Below, piece after piece: positions 14,575 through 22,812 of a stretch of 39,967 nucleotides of DNA. How positions within the stretch are numbered: position 1 is the stretch's first letter; each line of letters begins with the position of its first letter. A program made the position numbers and the translations under genes. This DNA is from Candidatus Moranbacteria bacterium CG_4_8_14_3_um_filter_41_13 (GTDB lineage: Bacteria > Patescibacteriota > Minisyncoccia > Moranbacterales > UBA1568), in contig PFHN01000070.1 in NCBI GenBank assembly GCA_002782305.1, positions 1-39,967 of the forward strand. Direction: 5' to 3'. Under the pieces are notes generated by a model, which searched no databases, was not told the DNA's origin, and worked only from the letters and a program-made list of their open reading frames with translations.

Positions 14575-15849
14575 TTATTTCTCTTCTAACGATACTTCAT
14601 CATCACTAGAAATTACTTCTGGCATATCCTCAGATGGTGTTTCGATTGCCTCTGCTTCTTCGCTCGTTACGTCAATTTTATACCCAGTCAGTTTGGCTGC
14701 TAAACGCACGTTTTGTCCACGTTTCCCAATAGCCAGTGAGAGCTGATCAGCAGGAACTATCACAATCGCCTTCTTCTCTTCTTCAGAGATTTTTACTGAA
14801 AGCACTTTCGATGGCGCCAGGGCAGCACTGATGAATTTCTCTGGATTTTCATTCCATTCAATAATATCTATCTTCTCTCCTCCAAGTTCATCAATGATAG
14901 CTTGGACACGAGTCCCTTTTTGTCCCACACATGAACCAATCGGATCAACTCCTTCCTCAGCGGAGAAAACAGCAATCTTCGTACGAGAACCAGCTTCACG
15001 TGCGAGCGCCTTCACTTCTACCGTACCCGTAAAGATTTCTGGTACTTCGAGTGAAAACAGATGCCTCACCATTTCAGGATGAGCTCTCGAGAGAAGCAGT
15101 CCTGGTCCTTTTGTATCAGATTCAACACGCGCCAGAAAAACTTTCAGGTGCTGACCAACATGATAGTTCTCACCTTCAATTTGTTCAGAAGGAAAAAGAA
15201 TCCCTACTGATTTTCCAAGATCGACAAAAACATTTCGTCCTTCAACGCGTTGAATGATGCCGTTTACGACTTGTCCTTCTTTTTCTTTGTACTCAGTAAA
15301 CATCGATTCACGTTCGGCTTCACGAATACGCTGAATGATAACCTGCTTCGCTGTTTGTGCGGCCACTCTTCCAAAGGAATCATGACTTTCGAGAGGCATC
15401 TCAATCGTTTCACCAAGTGCTATGCTCTTCTTTATTTTCTTGGCTTCTGCAAGGAGGATATCTCGCTCTGCGTTGAAACGTGGGAGACGATCTTCATCTT
15501 CTACGGCGTCTTCTTTGATTTCTTCTTTTCCTTCTTCTTTATTTTCTTCTTCTCCTTCTGGCACTTCTTCGACAAACTCACGCACTGTTTCATCAACCAC
15601 TTCTTTTACGAGGAAAAAATTCGCTTCTTTTTTCACTTCATCAAAAACAGCTTTGATGATCTGTCCTTTCTTTCCGTAATCCTTCTTATAGGCAGCAGCC
15701 AAAGCAGCCTCCACTACTTCAAGCACTCGCTCTTTGGAAATACCTTTTTCTTCGGCAATCTGCATAACAGCGCTTCCAAATTCTCCCAGACGACCTGAAA
15801 GACTTCCTTCTTCATTCTCTACTACCTCGACTACTTTTTTCTTTGCCAT
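14575..15849 (-). CDS. nusA: Transcription termination/antitermination factor NusA
   Basis: Binds RNA polymerase and nascent RNA and modulates pausing, termination and antitermination. Domains in order: N-terminal polymerase-binding domain (about 15-170), S1 domain (about 190-265, QVVNGIIQRVEGRNVFVDLG), KH1 (about 270-340, DPIGSCVGQKGTRVQAII) and KH2 (about 350-405, SLAIGKRGQNVRLAAKLTG). The N-terminal domain carries an inserted Glu/Lys-rich low-complexity stretch (about 95-120). The C-terminus is short and acidic, without AR repeats. It heads the operon nusA-ppa-tig-clpP and has a leader with an intrinsic terminator in front of it. Confidence 0.95.
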   Translation of the reverse strand: MAKKKVVEVVENEEGSLSGRLGEFGSAVMQIAEEKGISKERVLEVVEAALAAAYKKDYGKKGQIIKAVFDEVKKEANFFLVKEVVDETVREFVEEVPEGEEENKEEGKEEIKEDAVEDEDRLPRFNAERDILLAEAKKIKKSIALGETIEMPLESHDSFGRVAAQTAKQVIIQRIREAERESMFTEYKEKEGQVVNGIIQRVEGRNVFVDLGKSVGILFPSEQIEGENYHVGQHLKVFLARVESDTKGPGLLLSRAHPEMVRHLFSLEVPEIFTGTVEVKALAREAGSRTKIAVFSAEEGVDPIGSCVGQKGTRVQAIIDELGGEKIDIIEWNENPEKFISAALAPSKVLSVKISEEEKKAIVIVPADQLSLAIGKRGQNVRLAAKLTGYKIDVTSEEAEAIETPSEDMPEVISSDDEVSLEEK

Positions 15850-15864
15850 AAAAATATCTATAAA

Positions 15865-15927
15865 TTATAAGTGAGCAAAATGTGAATAAAAAAAGCTCGC
15901 CGTACGCGAACTCCCATAACCACTCAT
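15865..15927 (-). CDS. Possible 20-aa leader peptide of nusA
   Basis: An ATG at 15927, with AGAAGGT 3 nt before it, opens a 20-codon frame (MSGYGSSRTASFFYSHFAHL, stop at 15865) that runs straight through the leader terminator and ends 15 bp before the nusA ATG. The predicted start site (about 15936) would leave the ribosome binding site at the very 5' end, which weakens the case. Its composition shows no run of a single amino acid that would explain classical attenuation. Confidence 0.3.
   Translation of the reverse strand: MSGYGSSRTASFFYSHFAHL
15888..15912 (-). terminator. Intrinsic terminator in the nusA leader (attenuator)
   Basis: On the minus strand AGTTCGC (15912-15906) pairs with GCGAGCT (15900-15894) over a GTACG loop, followed by seven T (15894-15888). 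It lies between the nusA promoter and the nusA start, so a share of transcripts should stop before the gene. Confidence 0.8.
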
Positions 15928-15942
15928 TGCACCTTCTCGTTC

Positions 15943-15971
15943 ATTATAGAGCATAAAACCATTTTTGTCAA
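15943..15971 (-). promoter_or_regulatory. Perfect-consensus promoter of the nusA operon
   Basis: On the minus strand: -35 TTGACA (15971-15966), 17-bp spacer, -10 TATAAT (15948-15943), a full match to the housekeeping consensus. The start would be near 15936, giving an ~87-nt leader to nusA. Confidence 0.92.
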
Positions 15972-15977
15972 CAAGAG

Positions 15978-16358
15978 TTATGGTTTTTTCCCTTGTTTAC
16001 AGTATAAAACAAAAAAGAGACTCGCAGTCACCAGGACGCTCACACTATCGATAAGGACATCACTCATACGTGCTCCTCTATAGGGGACAAAAAACTGATG
16101 AAGCTCATCGGTCATAGCATACATGATAGAAAAGAAGCTCGAGAGAAGAAGTACACGAAACAAAGACTCCTTAGGGAAAATGCCTCGGAAAAAAGAGAGA
16201 GAAAGAAGAAGCAGTATAGCATATTCAAACACGTGAGCCCCCTTACGCTCAAGATAATACCATAGCGGTGGATCAAATGCCTGAGAGCTTCCCTGCATCG
16301 TAGAAAAAGAAAAAATCACTCCCATCCAGAGAAGAAGAGTGAGCGTGCGCCACAGCAT
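15978..16358 (-). CDS. VanZ-like membrane protein
   Basis: A 126-aa protein of the VanZ family with four membrane segments (about 3-20, 45-60, 66-84 and 100-120). The family mark is DELHQFFVPYRGARMSDVLI, with an acidic pair before the third helix and the Arg/Asp pair after it. VanZ-like proteins are small envelope proteins; a link to glycopeptide tolerance is known only for the name-giving member. The ATG at 16358 puts the first helix directly at the N-terminus, as in the family. ATGs at 16385 and 16475 are possible alternatives that would add a basic tail. Its stop comes just before the nusA promoter. Confidence 0.75.
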   Translation of the reverse strand: MLWRTLTLLLWMGVIFSFSTMQGSSQAFDPPLWYYLERKGAHVFEYAILLLLSLSFFRGIFPKESLFRVLLLSSFFSIMYAMTDELHQFFVPYRGARMSDVLIDSVSVLVTASLFFVLYCKQGKKP

Positions 16359-16515
16359 ACTCTGTTTCCGAAAATAAAGCGCCATACAAAAAAAGGTAAT
16401 TATTCTTTTTCTTTGTTCCTTTCGCCAAGTTCTTTGATGAGTTCGAAGAAAGCATAAAAAGGAAGCCATAGCCACAAAGTTTTTTTCAAAAAATTGTCAA
16501 GAAAAGCGTTTAGGT

Positions 16516-17238
16516 TCATAGGTTTGCTTTATGGTAACATTCTTCATTGATTTCGTAAACTACATCTTTCTTTTCCACTACTATTTTCCAACCCTCTTTT
16601 TCGGCTAAAGTTTTGAGATTCTGATTAGGATTGAAGGCTATCGGATGTTCTACAAGCTTGAGAAAACTGCCGTCAGACTCTGTATCACCGATACCGTATG
16701 AACCTTCGAAAGTGAGTTTGTGTTCATAGACATATTGTTCCACTACCTGACCCTTGTTACATGATGGTTCAAATGATGCCTCGCCAGTATATTTCCCCTC
16801 TGCATCGAGTGCGTAGACACTCCCGAAAACATTTTCAAACTTGAGATACTGCTTGTTGTATTCTTCAACAACTTCAATCGGTGAACCAGAAACAGCGATG
16901 ATATGATACCCTTCTTTACGCAGTTTTTTCATCAATTTCTCTGCGTAAATATAGGTCCGCTTCGCATGGAAAGGAATAAGTATCTGACACGCTTTGAATA
17001 CTTCTTTCTGTGAACAACCCTTGATATGTTCTGAATAGAGAGTCACCAGAGCCTTTCGATAATCCTCATAGGTGCCTTTGTGCTCGAGCCAACCACTGTA
17101 TACTTCTATGAGTTTATTCCGAGCCTCCACAGAAAAGATTTTCATCCAAGCGAGTTCGTTGATGAGTTCGAAATGCAGATTTTTACGAAAGATAGTTCCG
17201 TCAATATCAAAAATAGCGATCTTATTTTTCTTTATCAT
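16516..17238 (-). CDS. HAD-superfamily phosphatase (subfamily IB, SerB-like)
   Basis: A soluble 240-aa phosphohydrolase. Motif I is IAIFDIDGTIF (D11 nucleophile, D13 acid/base), motif II is IIAVSGSPIEVVEEY (Ser), and motif III/IV is GIGDTESDGSFLKL with the metal-binding Asp pair. The helical cap between motifs I and II is of the phosphoserine-phosphatase type. The substrate is unknown: phosphoserine, or a phospholipid or sugar intermediate, would fit. It follows the sensor kinase by 8 bp, so the two are almost surely cotranscribed. Confidence 0.85.
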   Translation of the reverse strand: MIKKNKIAIFDIDGTIFRKNLHFELINELAWMKIFSVEARNKLIEVYSGWLEHKGTYEDYRKALVTLYSEHIKGCSQKEVFKACQILIPFHAKRTYIYAEKLMKKLRKEGYHIIAVSGSPIEVVEEYNKQYLKFENVFGSVYALDAEGKYTGEASFEPSCNKGQVVEQYVYEHKLTFEGSYGIGDTESDGSFLKLVEHPIAFNPNQNLKTLAEKEGWKIVVEKKDVVYEINEECYHKANL

Positions 17239-17246
17239 ACGTATAA

Positions 17247-18617
17247 TTATGCAACAAATTTTTTCAGATGCAGATTAAAGTGCGATCCTACCCCTTCAAT
17301 ACTTTCTACCGTAATATCGCCCTTCATCTGACGAGCGATTTCACGAGAGATCCACAGTCCGAGTCCAGTACCAGAAATCTTGGATGTTTCATCGGTTTTC
17401 ACGCGATAAAACTTTGCGAACAGATGATCTATGCCTTCCGGTGAAATACCGAGTCCTGTATCCGCTACGATAACCAGGAGATTACCATCACTCTCTTCTT
17501 TCACCGAGAGAGTGACACTCCCCTTGAGCGTATATTTCACGGCATTGCCAACGAGATTGATGAGTATCTGTTTCAAGCGTTCTGGATCAGCTGATACGAA
17601 GAGAGAATCTATAGGCACATAATGGAAATCGAGTCCTTTACTCTTTGCCAGGAGAGAAAACTGAGCACTAATTTCTGCGAAAGTCGGTTTCAAATCAACT
17701 GATTGCATCGTAATAGGGAGACGATTCTGTTCCAGCCTTGAGACATTCAAAATATCTTCTACGAGATCATTGAGGCGCATCAGTGATCCGTCCATATTGC
17801 TCAGATATTCTTCGGATTGTTTCTTCGATTCTTCAGTTGCGGGACCTCTCACATCATCTTTCAAGAGATCTACATAACCACGAAGGACCGTGATAGGTGT
17901 TTTCAGCTCGTGACTGGCCATCGAAATGAAATCGTCTTTCATATGATCGACTTCTTCCAGCTTCGTGACACGGAGTGCATAATGAAAGAAACGCATATGA
18001 TTCATCAGGAGCAGTACCACACAAACAAGAGAAACAACAGCTACCATATAAGACTGAAAGATAGCCTTTTCCACGAATGTATCGTGTTCTTTGATGGAAA
18101 GTTGAAAAACAATAAGACCGAGACCTCGTCCTTCTTCATCAGTAATCTTCTTCACGACATTCCAATACCGAGCACCATTCTCATTCGTAAGAAAAGCAAG
18201 CGTCACATTTCCATCCTGCCAAGGAATCAAGTATGGAGTAAGAGCGGTATCAATCGGCTTCCCTATAGAATCAGGATTGGTTGATGCTCTTGTGACAAAA
18301 GAAGCGTCGCTCTCACTTCTTGTGAGAATAACGAGCTCAGCAATATCTCTTTTATTTTCTGACTGCAACTGCATGATTCTTTCTTGCAAGAGCTCTGGCT
18401 GAGAGAAGAGATCTTTCCCGAGCACACGGAAAACATTTTCAGCAAGAATAGCCTTGCTCTTGAGAAGGGCATCAGAAGTATCTTGGAATTTATTCAAAGA
18501 ATAATACGTATTCCCAAAAAGCGCTCCTGCTATAACAACAATCAAGACAACTGAGTAGAGAATGGTCGGATTTTTCTTTGTAAATTCTATGCCTTTCTGT
18601 ATCGATTGAAGCAACAT
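17247..18617 (-). CDS. Membrane sensor histidine kinase
   Basis: Two-component sensor. TM1 (about 19-36) and TM2 (about 189-207) enclose an extracytoplasmic sensor domain of about 150 aa. The HisKA box is MASHELKTPITVLRGY with the phosphoacceptor H236; the N box is LINLVGNAVKYT, G1 is DTGLGIS, F is FAKFYRV, and G2 is GTGLGLWISR. No HAMP or PAS domain is evident between TM2 and the H box. No response regulator lies beside it, so it is an orphan here. It starts 12 bp after the TSP3/Ig surface protein gene and precedes the HAD gene, which suggests it senses or controls something at the cell surface. Confidence 0.92.
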   Translation of the reverse strand: MLLQSIQKGIEFTKKNPTILYSVVLIVVIAGALFGNTYYSLNKFQDTSDALLKSKAILAENVFRVLGKDLFSQPELLQERIMQLQSENKRDIAELVILTRSESDASFVTRASTNPDSIGKPIDTALTPYLIPWQDGNVTLAFLTNENGARYWNVVKKITDEEGRGLGLIVFQLSIKEHDTFVEKAIFQSYMVAVVSLVCVVLLLMNHMRFFHYALRVTKLEEVDHMKDDFISMASHELKTPITVLRGYVDLLKDDVRGPATEESKKQSEEYLSNMDGSLMRLNDLVEDILNVSRLEQNRLPITMQSVDLKPTFAEISAQFSLLAKSKGLDFHYVPIDSLFVSADPERLKQILINLVGNAVKYTLKGSVTLSVKEESDGNLLVIVADTGLGISPEGIDHLFAKFYRVKTDETSKISGTGLGLWISREIARQMKGDITVESIEGVGSHFNLHLKKFVA

Positions 18618-18629
18618 TTCATCTGTTCT

Positions 18630-20165
18630 TTATTTGATAAAAGATGATTTGCGACCGATGAGTACGAAAGCTACACCCACAAAAGTCATCATAATCACAA
18701 ACATCATAAGAAGAAACTGTGTCTTCGATTTCTCAAGAGGAGTAGTGTTCTTTTGTATTTCTTCTGCTGAAGCAGCGGAGGTTACTGGGACGATATCGAT
18801 AGCGTCAGCTGTTTTCACGAATGGAAGAGCGCGACTCTGCGAAGTGATTTTACCGACGTTATCTGTCACTGCCACATACACTTCATGATTTCCATCAGGA
18901 ATTTCTTTGTCAAGATCATAAGACCAATTACCCTCTGCATCGGTTTTCACGGTTACAACAATCGGGTCACTGAAGATATACAGTGTCACGAAGATATTTG
19001 GTAAGGCTTTTCCTGAGAAACGAGCCATTTTTTTTGTAGAAATCTTTTCTTCTTGAGTATTGTTTGTTTCACCTTTTTGTTCCGAAGTAATATCTACGGT
19101 AGCTATAGCCACTGAATTCACAACGAAGTTCGTGTCCACTACTGAAGCAGAGGTATTCTTATCAGGTGATGCAAAAGCAATTTTATCACTCTTGTCTCCA
19201 GGTGAGAATTTGAGTGGATCAAAACCGTTCTTTACTTCATCTCCATCGAGGAATCCATCCCCATCAGAATCAGCCAAGAGAGGATTGGTACCGAGACGGA
19301 CTTCTTCTTTATCTGGGATATTATCATTGTCGGTATCTGCTTCAGACTTTTCAAATTTCTTCTTCTCTTCTGGAGCCAGTTTTTCTATTTTTGTTTCTAC
19401 AAGGATAGTTTTTTTCTTCCCTTCTACGATGGTACCATCTTCTTGATACAGCTTTGTTTTCAAATCATAAGTACCATTCGGAAGAGTACTACTCGCATCC
19501 ACTGTGAGATTAAAATGACCCGCTTCGTTTTGATCAGCTGTACCTAAGTAGGTTGGCAACACAACATTTGAAGAATCTGTAGTATCTGTTTTTACTTCAG
19601 CTGGTTTTGTTTTAGACGATTGCTTCGCAGGTTCAGCATAATATTCAACTTTCTTTGTCGCAGAATCGGTCTTCGTAACAATATCAACTTTTTGCTCTTC
19701 TGTTTTATTAGACGTTACCTTCGTTTCAGTATTTTGCGCTAATTCCTCAGCTTTTTTCTGCGCCTCTGCTTTCTGTCGAGCTTCTTCTACTCGTTTATTT
19801 GCTTCAGCAATCTGTTGTCTCTTTTCTTCAGCACTCTTCTGTGATGCTGCAATTCGATTCCTTTCTTCTTCTGCTTTCTTCTCTGCATCCACTTTTTTCT
19901 GTTCTTCTTCATCTGCTTTCTTTTTTGCTTCTGCTTCTTTTTTAGCCACCTGTTCAGCTACTTTCGCTTTATACTCAGCTATTTTTTTTGCCAAATCCGA
20001 AGAGGAATGATTATCTTCTTCATTATCTCTTTCACGATTGTTATATTGATTATTGTAATCCTTTTTATTATCTTGATTGTCCTTATTATATCCTGCAAAA
20101 GCAACCCCGACACTCAAAAGAGAGAGAGTGAGAATAGCAATTACTAATCCTGATTTTTTAAACAT
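18630..20165 (-). CDS. Secreted, C-terminally anchored surface protein with coiled coil, TSP3-type Ca-binding repeats and Ig-like domain
   Basis: A modular 511-aa envelope protein. The signal peptide is at 1-24 (basic start, hydrophobic core, AFAG end). Next comes an Asn/Asp/Lys-rich region, then a Lys/Glu/Ala coiled coil at about 57-145. A beta-rich part (about 200-262) has the NGTYDLKTKLY pattern of an Ig-like fold. Two thrombospondin type 3-like calcium motifs follow at 277-322 (DTDNDNIPDKEEV and DSDGDGFLDGDEV, each trailed by GTNPL or GFDPL). A second Ig-like domain lies at about 382-447 (ARFSGKALPN, DAEGNWSYDLD, HEVYVAVTDN). A membrane helix (484-503) with a short basic tail ends the protein. 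Probably a calcium-stiffened surface stalk; binding partners unknown. Confidence 0.85.
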   Translation of the reverse strand: MFKKSGLVIAILTLSLLSVGVAFAGYNKDNQDNKKDYNNQYNNRERDNEEDNHSSSDLAKKIAEYKAKVAEQVAKKEAEAKKKADEEEQKKVDAEKKAEEERNRIAASQKSAEEKRQQIAEANKRVEEARQKAEAQKKAEELAQNTETKVTSNKTEEQKVDIVTKTDSATKKVEYYAEPAKQSSKTKPAEVKTDTTDSSNVVLPTYLGTADQNEAGHFNLTVDASSTLPNGTYDLKTKLYQEDGTIVEGKKKTILVETKIEKLAPEEKKKFEKSEADTDNDNIPDKEEVRLGTNPLLADSDGDGFLDGDEVKNGFDPLKFSPGDKSDKIAFASPDKNTSASVVDTNFVVNSVAIATVDITSEQKGETNNTQEEKISTKKMARFSGKALPNIFVTLYIFSDPIVVTVKTDAEGNWSYDLDKEIPDGNHEVYVAVTDNVGKITSQSRALPFVKTADAIDIVPVTSAASAEEIQKNTTPLEKSKTQFLLMMFVIMMTFVGVAFVLIGRKSSFIK

Positions 20166-20192
20166 ATTTTTATTTTATAAATGAAAACCTAC

Positions 20193-20696
20193 TTACATTA
20201 TACGTGATAAAAAATAAAGCGCAATACCTCCTGCTACCGAAACATTGAGAGAATTCTTCTTCCCATACATTGGGAGCTCTATAATAGCATCACACTGTTT
20301 CAAAATACTCTTATCAATACCTTTCACTTCATTGCCAACAACGAGCGCACTATTTTTCTTGGTACTATATTCTTCATAATAAATACTGTTTTCAGTTTGT
20401 TCAAGAGCAACAATATCAAACGCTTCTTTGTGAAGTCTCTCTGCCACACTCGAGAATGACTTTACTCTTTCCCAAGCAATTGTTTGTTCTGCTCCCAGAG
20501 CTGTTTTTATGAGTGCCTTTTCAGCCTTTGTCAGATAACTTGTCCCTTGTATTGCGGGTGCTGGGGTATAGCCTGAAAGGAAAATACGTTCCACTCCTGC
20601 TCCATCAGCCGTACGAAAAAGAGCGCCCACATTGTGAGCACTGCGGACATTATGGATAATCAGAATGAGTCTTTTTGTTCTTTGTTCACGTGACAT
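20193..20696 (-). CDS. SpoU/TrmH-family RNA 2'-O-methyltransferase
   Basis: SAM-dependent SPOUT-fold methyltransferase. The three family motifs are present: motif 1 NVRSAHNVGALFRTADG (about 16-32), motif 2 ALVVGNEVKGID (about 121-132) and motif 3 IIELPMYGKKNSLNVSVAGG (about 141-160), which form the trefoil knot and SAM pocket. The N-terminal Arg/Asn of motif 1 are the catalytic residues in the family. At 167 aa it lacks any substrate-binding extension, so tRNA or rRNA targets cannot be told apart. It stands between two envelope genes and is probably read with them. Confidence 0.9.
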   Translation of the reverse strand: MSREQRTKRLILIIHNVRSAHNVGALFRTADGAGVERIFLSGYTPAPAIQGTSYLTKAEKALIKTALGAEQTIAWERVKSFSSVAERLHKEAFDIVALEQTENSIYYEEYSTKKNSALVVGNEVKGIDKSILKQCDAIIELPMYGKKNSLNVSVAGGIALYFLSRIM

Positions 20697-20720
20697 AACG
20701 GATTATTAGCAATCTATGTT

Positions 20721-21752
20721 TTATCTATGTTCCAAGAAAAGCTCTTTGCCTGTTTCCCATACATCAGGAGCATTTTTCTTTTCTTTCATCCAGTACCACC
20801 ACTCCCCACCCCAAAGATAGACTTCAGGGAAGCCAACCCGTTTGGCATATTCGACATTTTCCCTCAGCTTCACCGCATTCATCGTACGCGACTGCTCTTC
20901 GAGTGACATATCTGCCACCCAGCCCGATGCCCACGGTTCTGCCTGAAGCTCAATCACCGAAAGATGAGTTTGATTGGTGAAGGTGCGTACTATCCACGCT
21001 TTTGTGCGAAAGAAATTCGGCCCAATAGGATAACGGAGGTATCCGCCGACATTTTTACTATAAATATCACGATACATCGTTGTGCCAAATTCATCCCCTC
21101 TGCTCGCTGGTCCGTACCAGAGAGATAGTTCTCCACTATCGGTAAGAAGGATCGGACGTGATGCATCGGTAGCCTTGGCAAAAGCCACTTCTTGTTCCAA
21201 AAAATGTACATCAAAAGGTGGGCAAATACCAAATGGCAAAAATGGCTCATTCTCTATCTGCCATTTCACAATCGTCTTTTCATCTTTATACCGTGTTATC
21301 GTCTTACCAATAAAATGAAGGATACCCTGTTTTCGCACTTGATCATTCTCATTTGCCCACTCCGGAATATGACATTCTGGCCATCTCGGCACTTTGAGTC
21401 CAATAGTGAGAATAATATCAGCATCATATTTCTTCGCCTCTGCTATTTGCCAATCGATATCTGCATAGTCGTACACACCTTTTTCTTTTTCAGCAAGATC
21501 CCAGTACACAGGGAGACGGAGATGTTTCACGCCGATATCATCCAAAAGTGCCAGATATGTCTGATGCCAATCAAGTCCAAGGTCACTGGCATAGCGAGAT
21601 GAGAATGTCATACCCAGCTTCACATCTTCGCGCGGATCAGGTCCAGGAAGATTGAAATATCCGAAAAGGAGGAGGAGTCCCACCAGGATACTTCCGAAGA
21701 CAAAGGCGAGGATTTTCAACAGGTGTTTAAAATGAGAAAAGAAGGTGATCAT
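20721..21752 (-). CDS. Membrane-anchored glycoside hydrolase-like protein (clan A, TIM barrel)
   Basis: An N-terminal helix (about 12-31) anchors an outward-facing domain of about 300 aa that reads like a clan GH-A barrel: HLRLPVYWDLAEKEKGVYD (the R-P-x-x-W-x strand), the acid/base pair N168-E169 in KWQIENEPF, and a later strand VIELQAEPW with E268 or E272 as candidate nucleophile, then VYLWGGEWWYWM. Family and substrate cannot be fixed by eye (GH5/GH39/GH42-like). I start at 21752 because that ATG overlaps the EamA stop by four bases and puts the TM helix at the N-terminus; the upstream extension to 21821 is a shadow of the EamA gene. Confidence 0.75.
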   Translation of the reverse strand: MITFFSHFKHLLKILAFVFGSILVGLLLLFGYFNLPGPDPREDVKLGMTFSSRYASDLGLDWHQTYLALLDDIGVKHLRLPVYWDLAEKEKGVYDYADIDWQIAEAKKYDADIILTIGLKVPRWPECHIPEWANENDQVRKQGILHFIGKTITRYKDEKTIVKWQIENEPFLPFGICPPFDVHFLEQEVAFAKATDASRPILLTDSGELSLWYGPASRGDEFGTTMYRDIYSKNVGGYLRYPIGPNFFRTKAWIVRTFTNQTHLSVIELQAEPWASGWVADMSLEEQSRTMNAVKLRENVEYAKRVGFPEVYLWGGEWWYWMKEKKNAPDVWETGKELFLEHR

Positions 21753-22690
21753 AAAGCAGAAAATGTTACTCCATTCACAGAGGCAAGCCAGAGGCCAATG
21801 CCGATGAGTATGATAGCACAAAACTTCTGAAACCAGTCCCAGAAAGAAAGTTTCTCACCAAAAATATGTGGGAAACGAACAGAAAGAGGAAGAGCAATAA
21901 TGAGAAGAAAGACGTACTGCATACCAGAGAGGGCCTGCACGAAAGAAACCGACCCAAGAAAAGCCGAATAAGAGATGAGGAAAGTAGCTAAGCCCGCGAG
22001 TATTTTATTCACCACAAAAGCCAGTCCTGCGTACGCGTTTTTCTTCGAGGCAACGGTTTGATCTTTCGTTCCTCCGAGTATTTGCGCCCTCCACTGCGGA
22101 AAGAGAAGGAGACTCAGTCCGCCAAGAAACATTCCAATATGTGACCATACGAGACCGTTCACAAAGCTCCCCTCCTTGTATCCATACTTGAGAAGAAGGA
22201 GATAGAAAGCCATTAGTGCACCGGCAAAGAAGACAAAACGTGAGATGTGTTCACCTTTCCGCAAAGGAAGATCAAAAGAAATAAGGAGTCCACCTCCGAT
22301 AAGGAGAAACAAAGCAAGAATGTGCTGAAAAGAAAATGAAGTTTCTACAAAGGTTTCCGGAATAATCATCGCCACACCAAAGGTCACCAAAGAAATTACC
22401 ATACCTACAAGAGGTGAAATACGGGAAATTTCATTCTCCTGAACGGCCATATAGAACGCAAGTAGACCATAGAGAAAAAAAATACCAGCCAAAAGAAAAA
22501 TACCCGTTACATAAAGACCGAAGAAGCGCAGATCAAAAGGCACGAAGAGGATCGTAAACAAACCAAAAACAGATACAAAAAAAGCATACACCGATGGTGT
22601 TTTGATAGGACCAGAGAGAATATATTTATCCAGTATCGCAGCAAGAGCACTGCATAAGTATCCGAGGAGAGCAATAACAATCCATGACAT
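21749..22690 (-). CDS. EamA-family (DMT superfamily) permease
   Basis: A 313-aa protein of ten membrane segments in two repeated halves of five, typical of the drug/metabolite transporter superfamily. Recognisable are the N-terminal repeat (WIVIALLGYLCSALAAILDK, then the helix-breaking EISRISPLVGM) and the second half ending in GMQYVFLLII and IILIGIGLWLA. The transported compound is unknown. It is the first gene of the envelope operon and is coupled to the glycosidase-like gene by an ATGA overlap, so export or import of a sugar or nucleotide-sugar is a reasonable guess, not more. Confidence 0.85.
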   Translation of the reverse strand: MSWIVIALLGYLCSALAAILDKYILSGPIKTPSVYAFFVSVFGLFTILFVPFDLRFFGLYVTGIFLLAGIFFLYGLLAFYMAVQENEISRISPLVGMVISLVTFGVAMIIPETFVETSFSFQHILALFLLIGGGLLISFDLPLRKGEHISRFVFFAGALMAFYLLLLKYGYKEGSFVNGLVWSHIGMFLGGLSLLLFPQWRAQILGGTKDQTVASKKNAYAGLAFVVNKILAGLATFLISYSAFLGSVSFVQALSGMQYVFLLIIALPLSVRFPHIFGEKLSFWDWFQKFCAIILIGIGLWLASVNGVTFSAL

Positions 22691-22735
22691 AAAATTCTTT
22701 TTTTATTTTTCAAAAGATAACGCTTCTTCTTTTAT

Positions 22736-22744
22736 AGTATACCA
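22736..22744 (-). promoter_or_regulatory. Extended -10 promoter of the EamA-glycosidase operon
   Basis: On the minus strand TGG-TATACT (22744-22736) is an extended -10 element; no good -35 is present at the usual distance because the preceding terminator occupies it. The start would be about 40 nt before the ATG at 22690. Confidence 0.5.
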
Positions 22745-22754
22745 TACCAGGAAC

Positions 22755-22786
22755 AAAAAAACCGCCCACAGAAAATCTGCTGGCGG
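22755..22786 (-). terminator. Intrinsic terminator after the first lysozyme-like gene
   Basis: On the minus strand CCGCC (22786-22782) pairs with GGCGG (22766-22762), with AGA/TCT pairing inside, followed by seven T (22761-22755). It separates the lysozyme-like gene from the EamA promoter, which begins 11 bp later. Confidence 0.9.
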
Positions 22787-22812
22787 AAAAGTAAGTTCTA
22801 TATCACCAATTC

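Noticed and set aside
15250..15798. A 182-codon plus-strand frame rich in Phe
   Set aside because: Antisense shadow of the Glu/Lys-rich half of nusA; long F runs mirror GAA/GAG codons.
22755..22786. CCGCC/GGCGG palindrome as a further copy of the mnmA/dus repeat
   Set aside because: Its inner sequence does not match that family, and the seven-T tail makes it an ordinary terminator.
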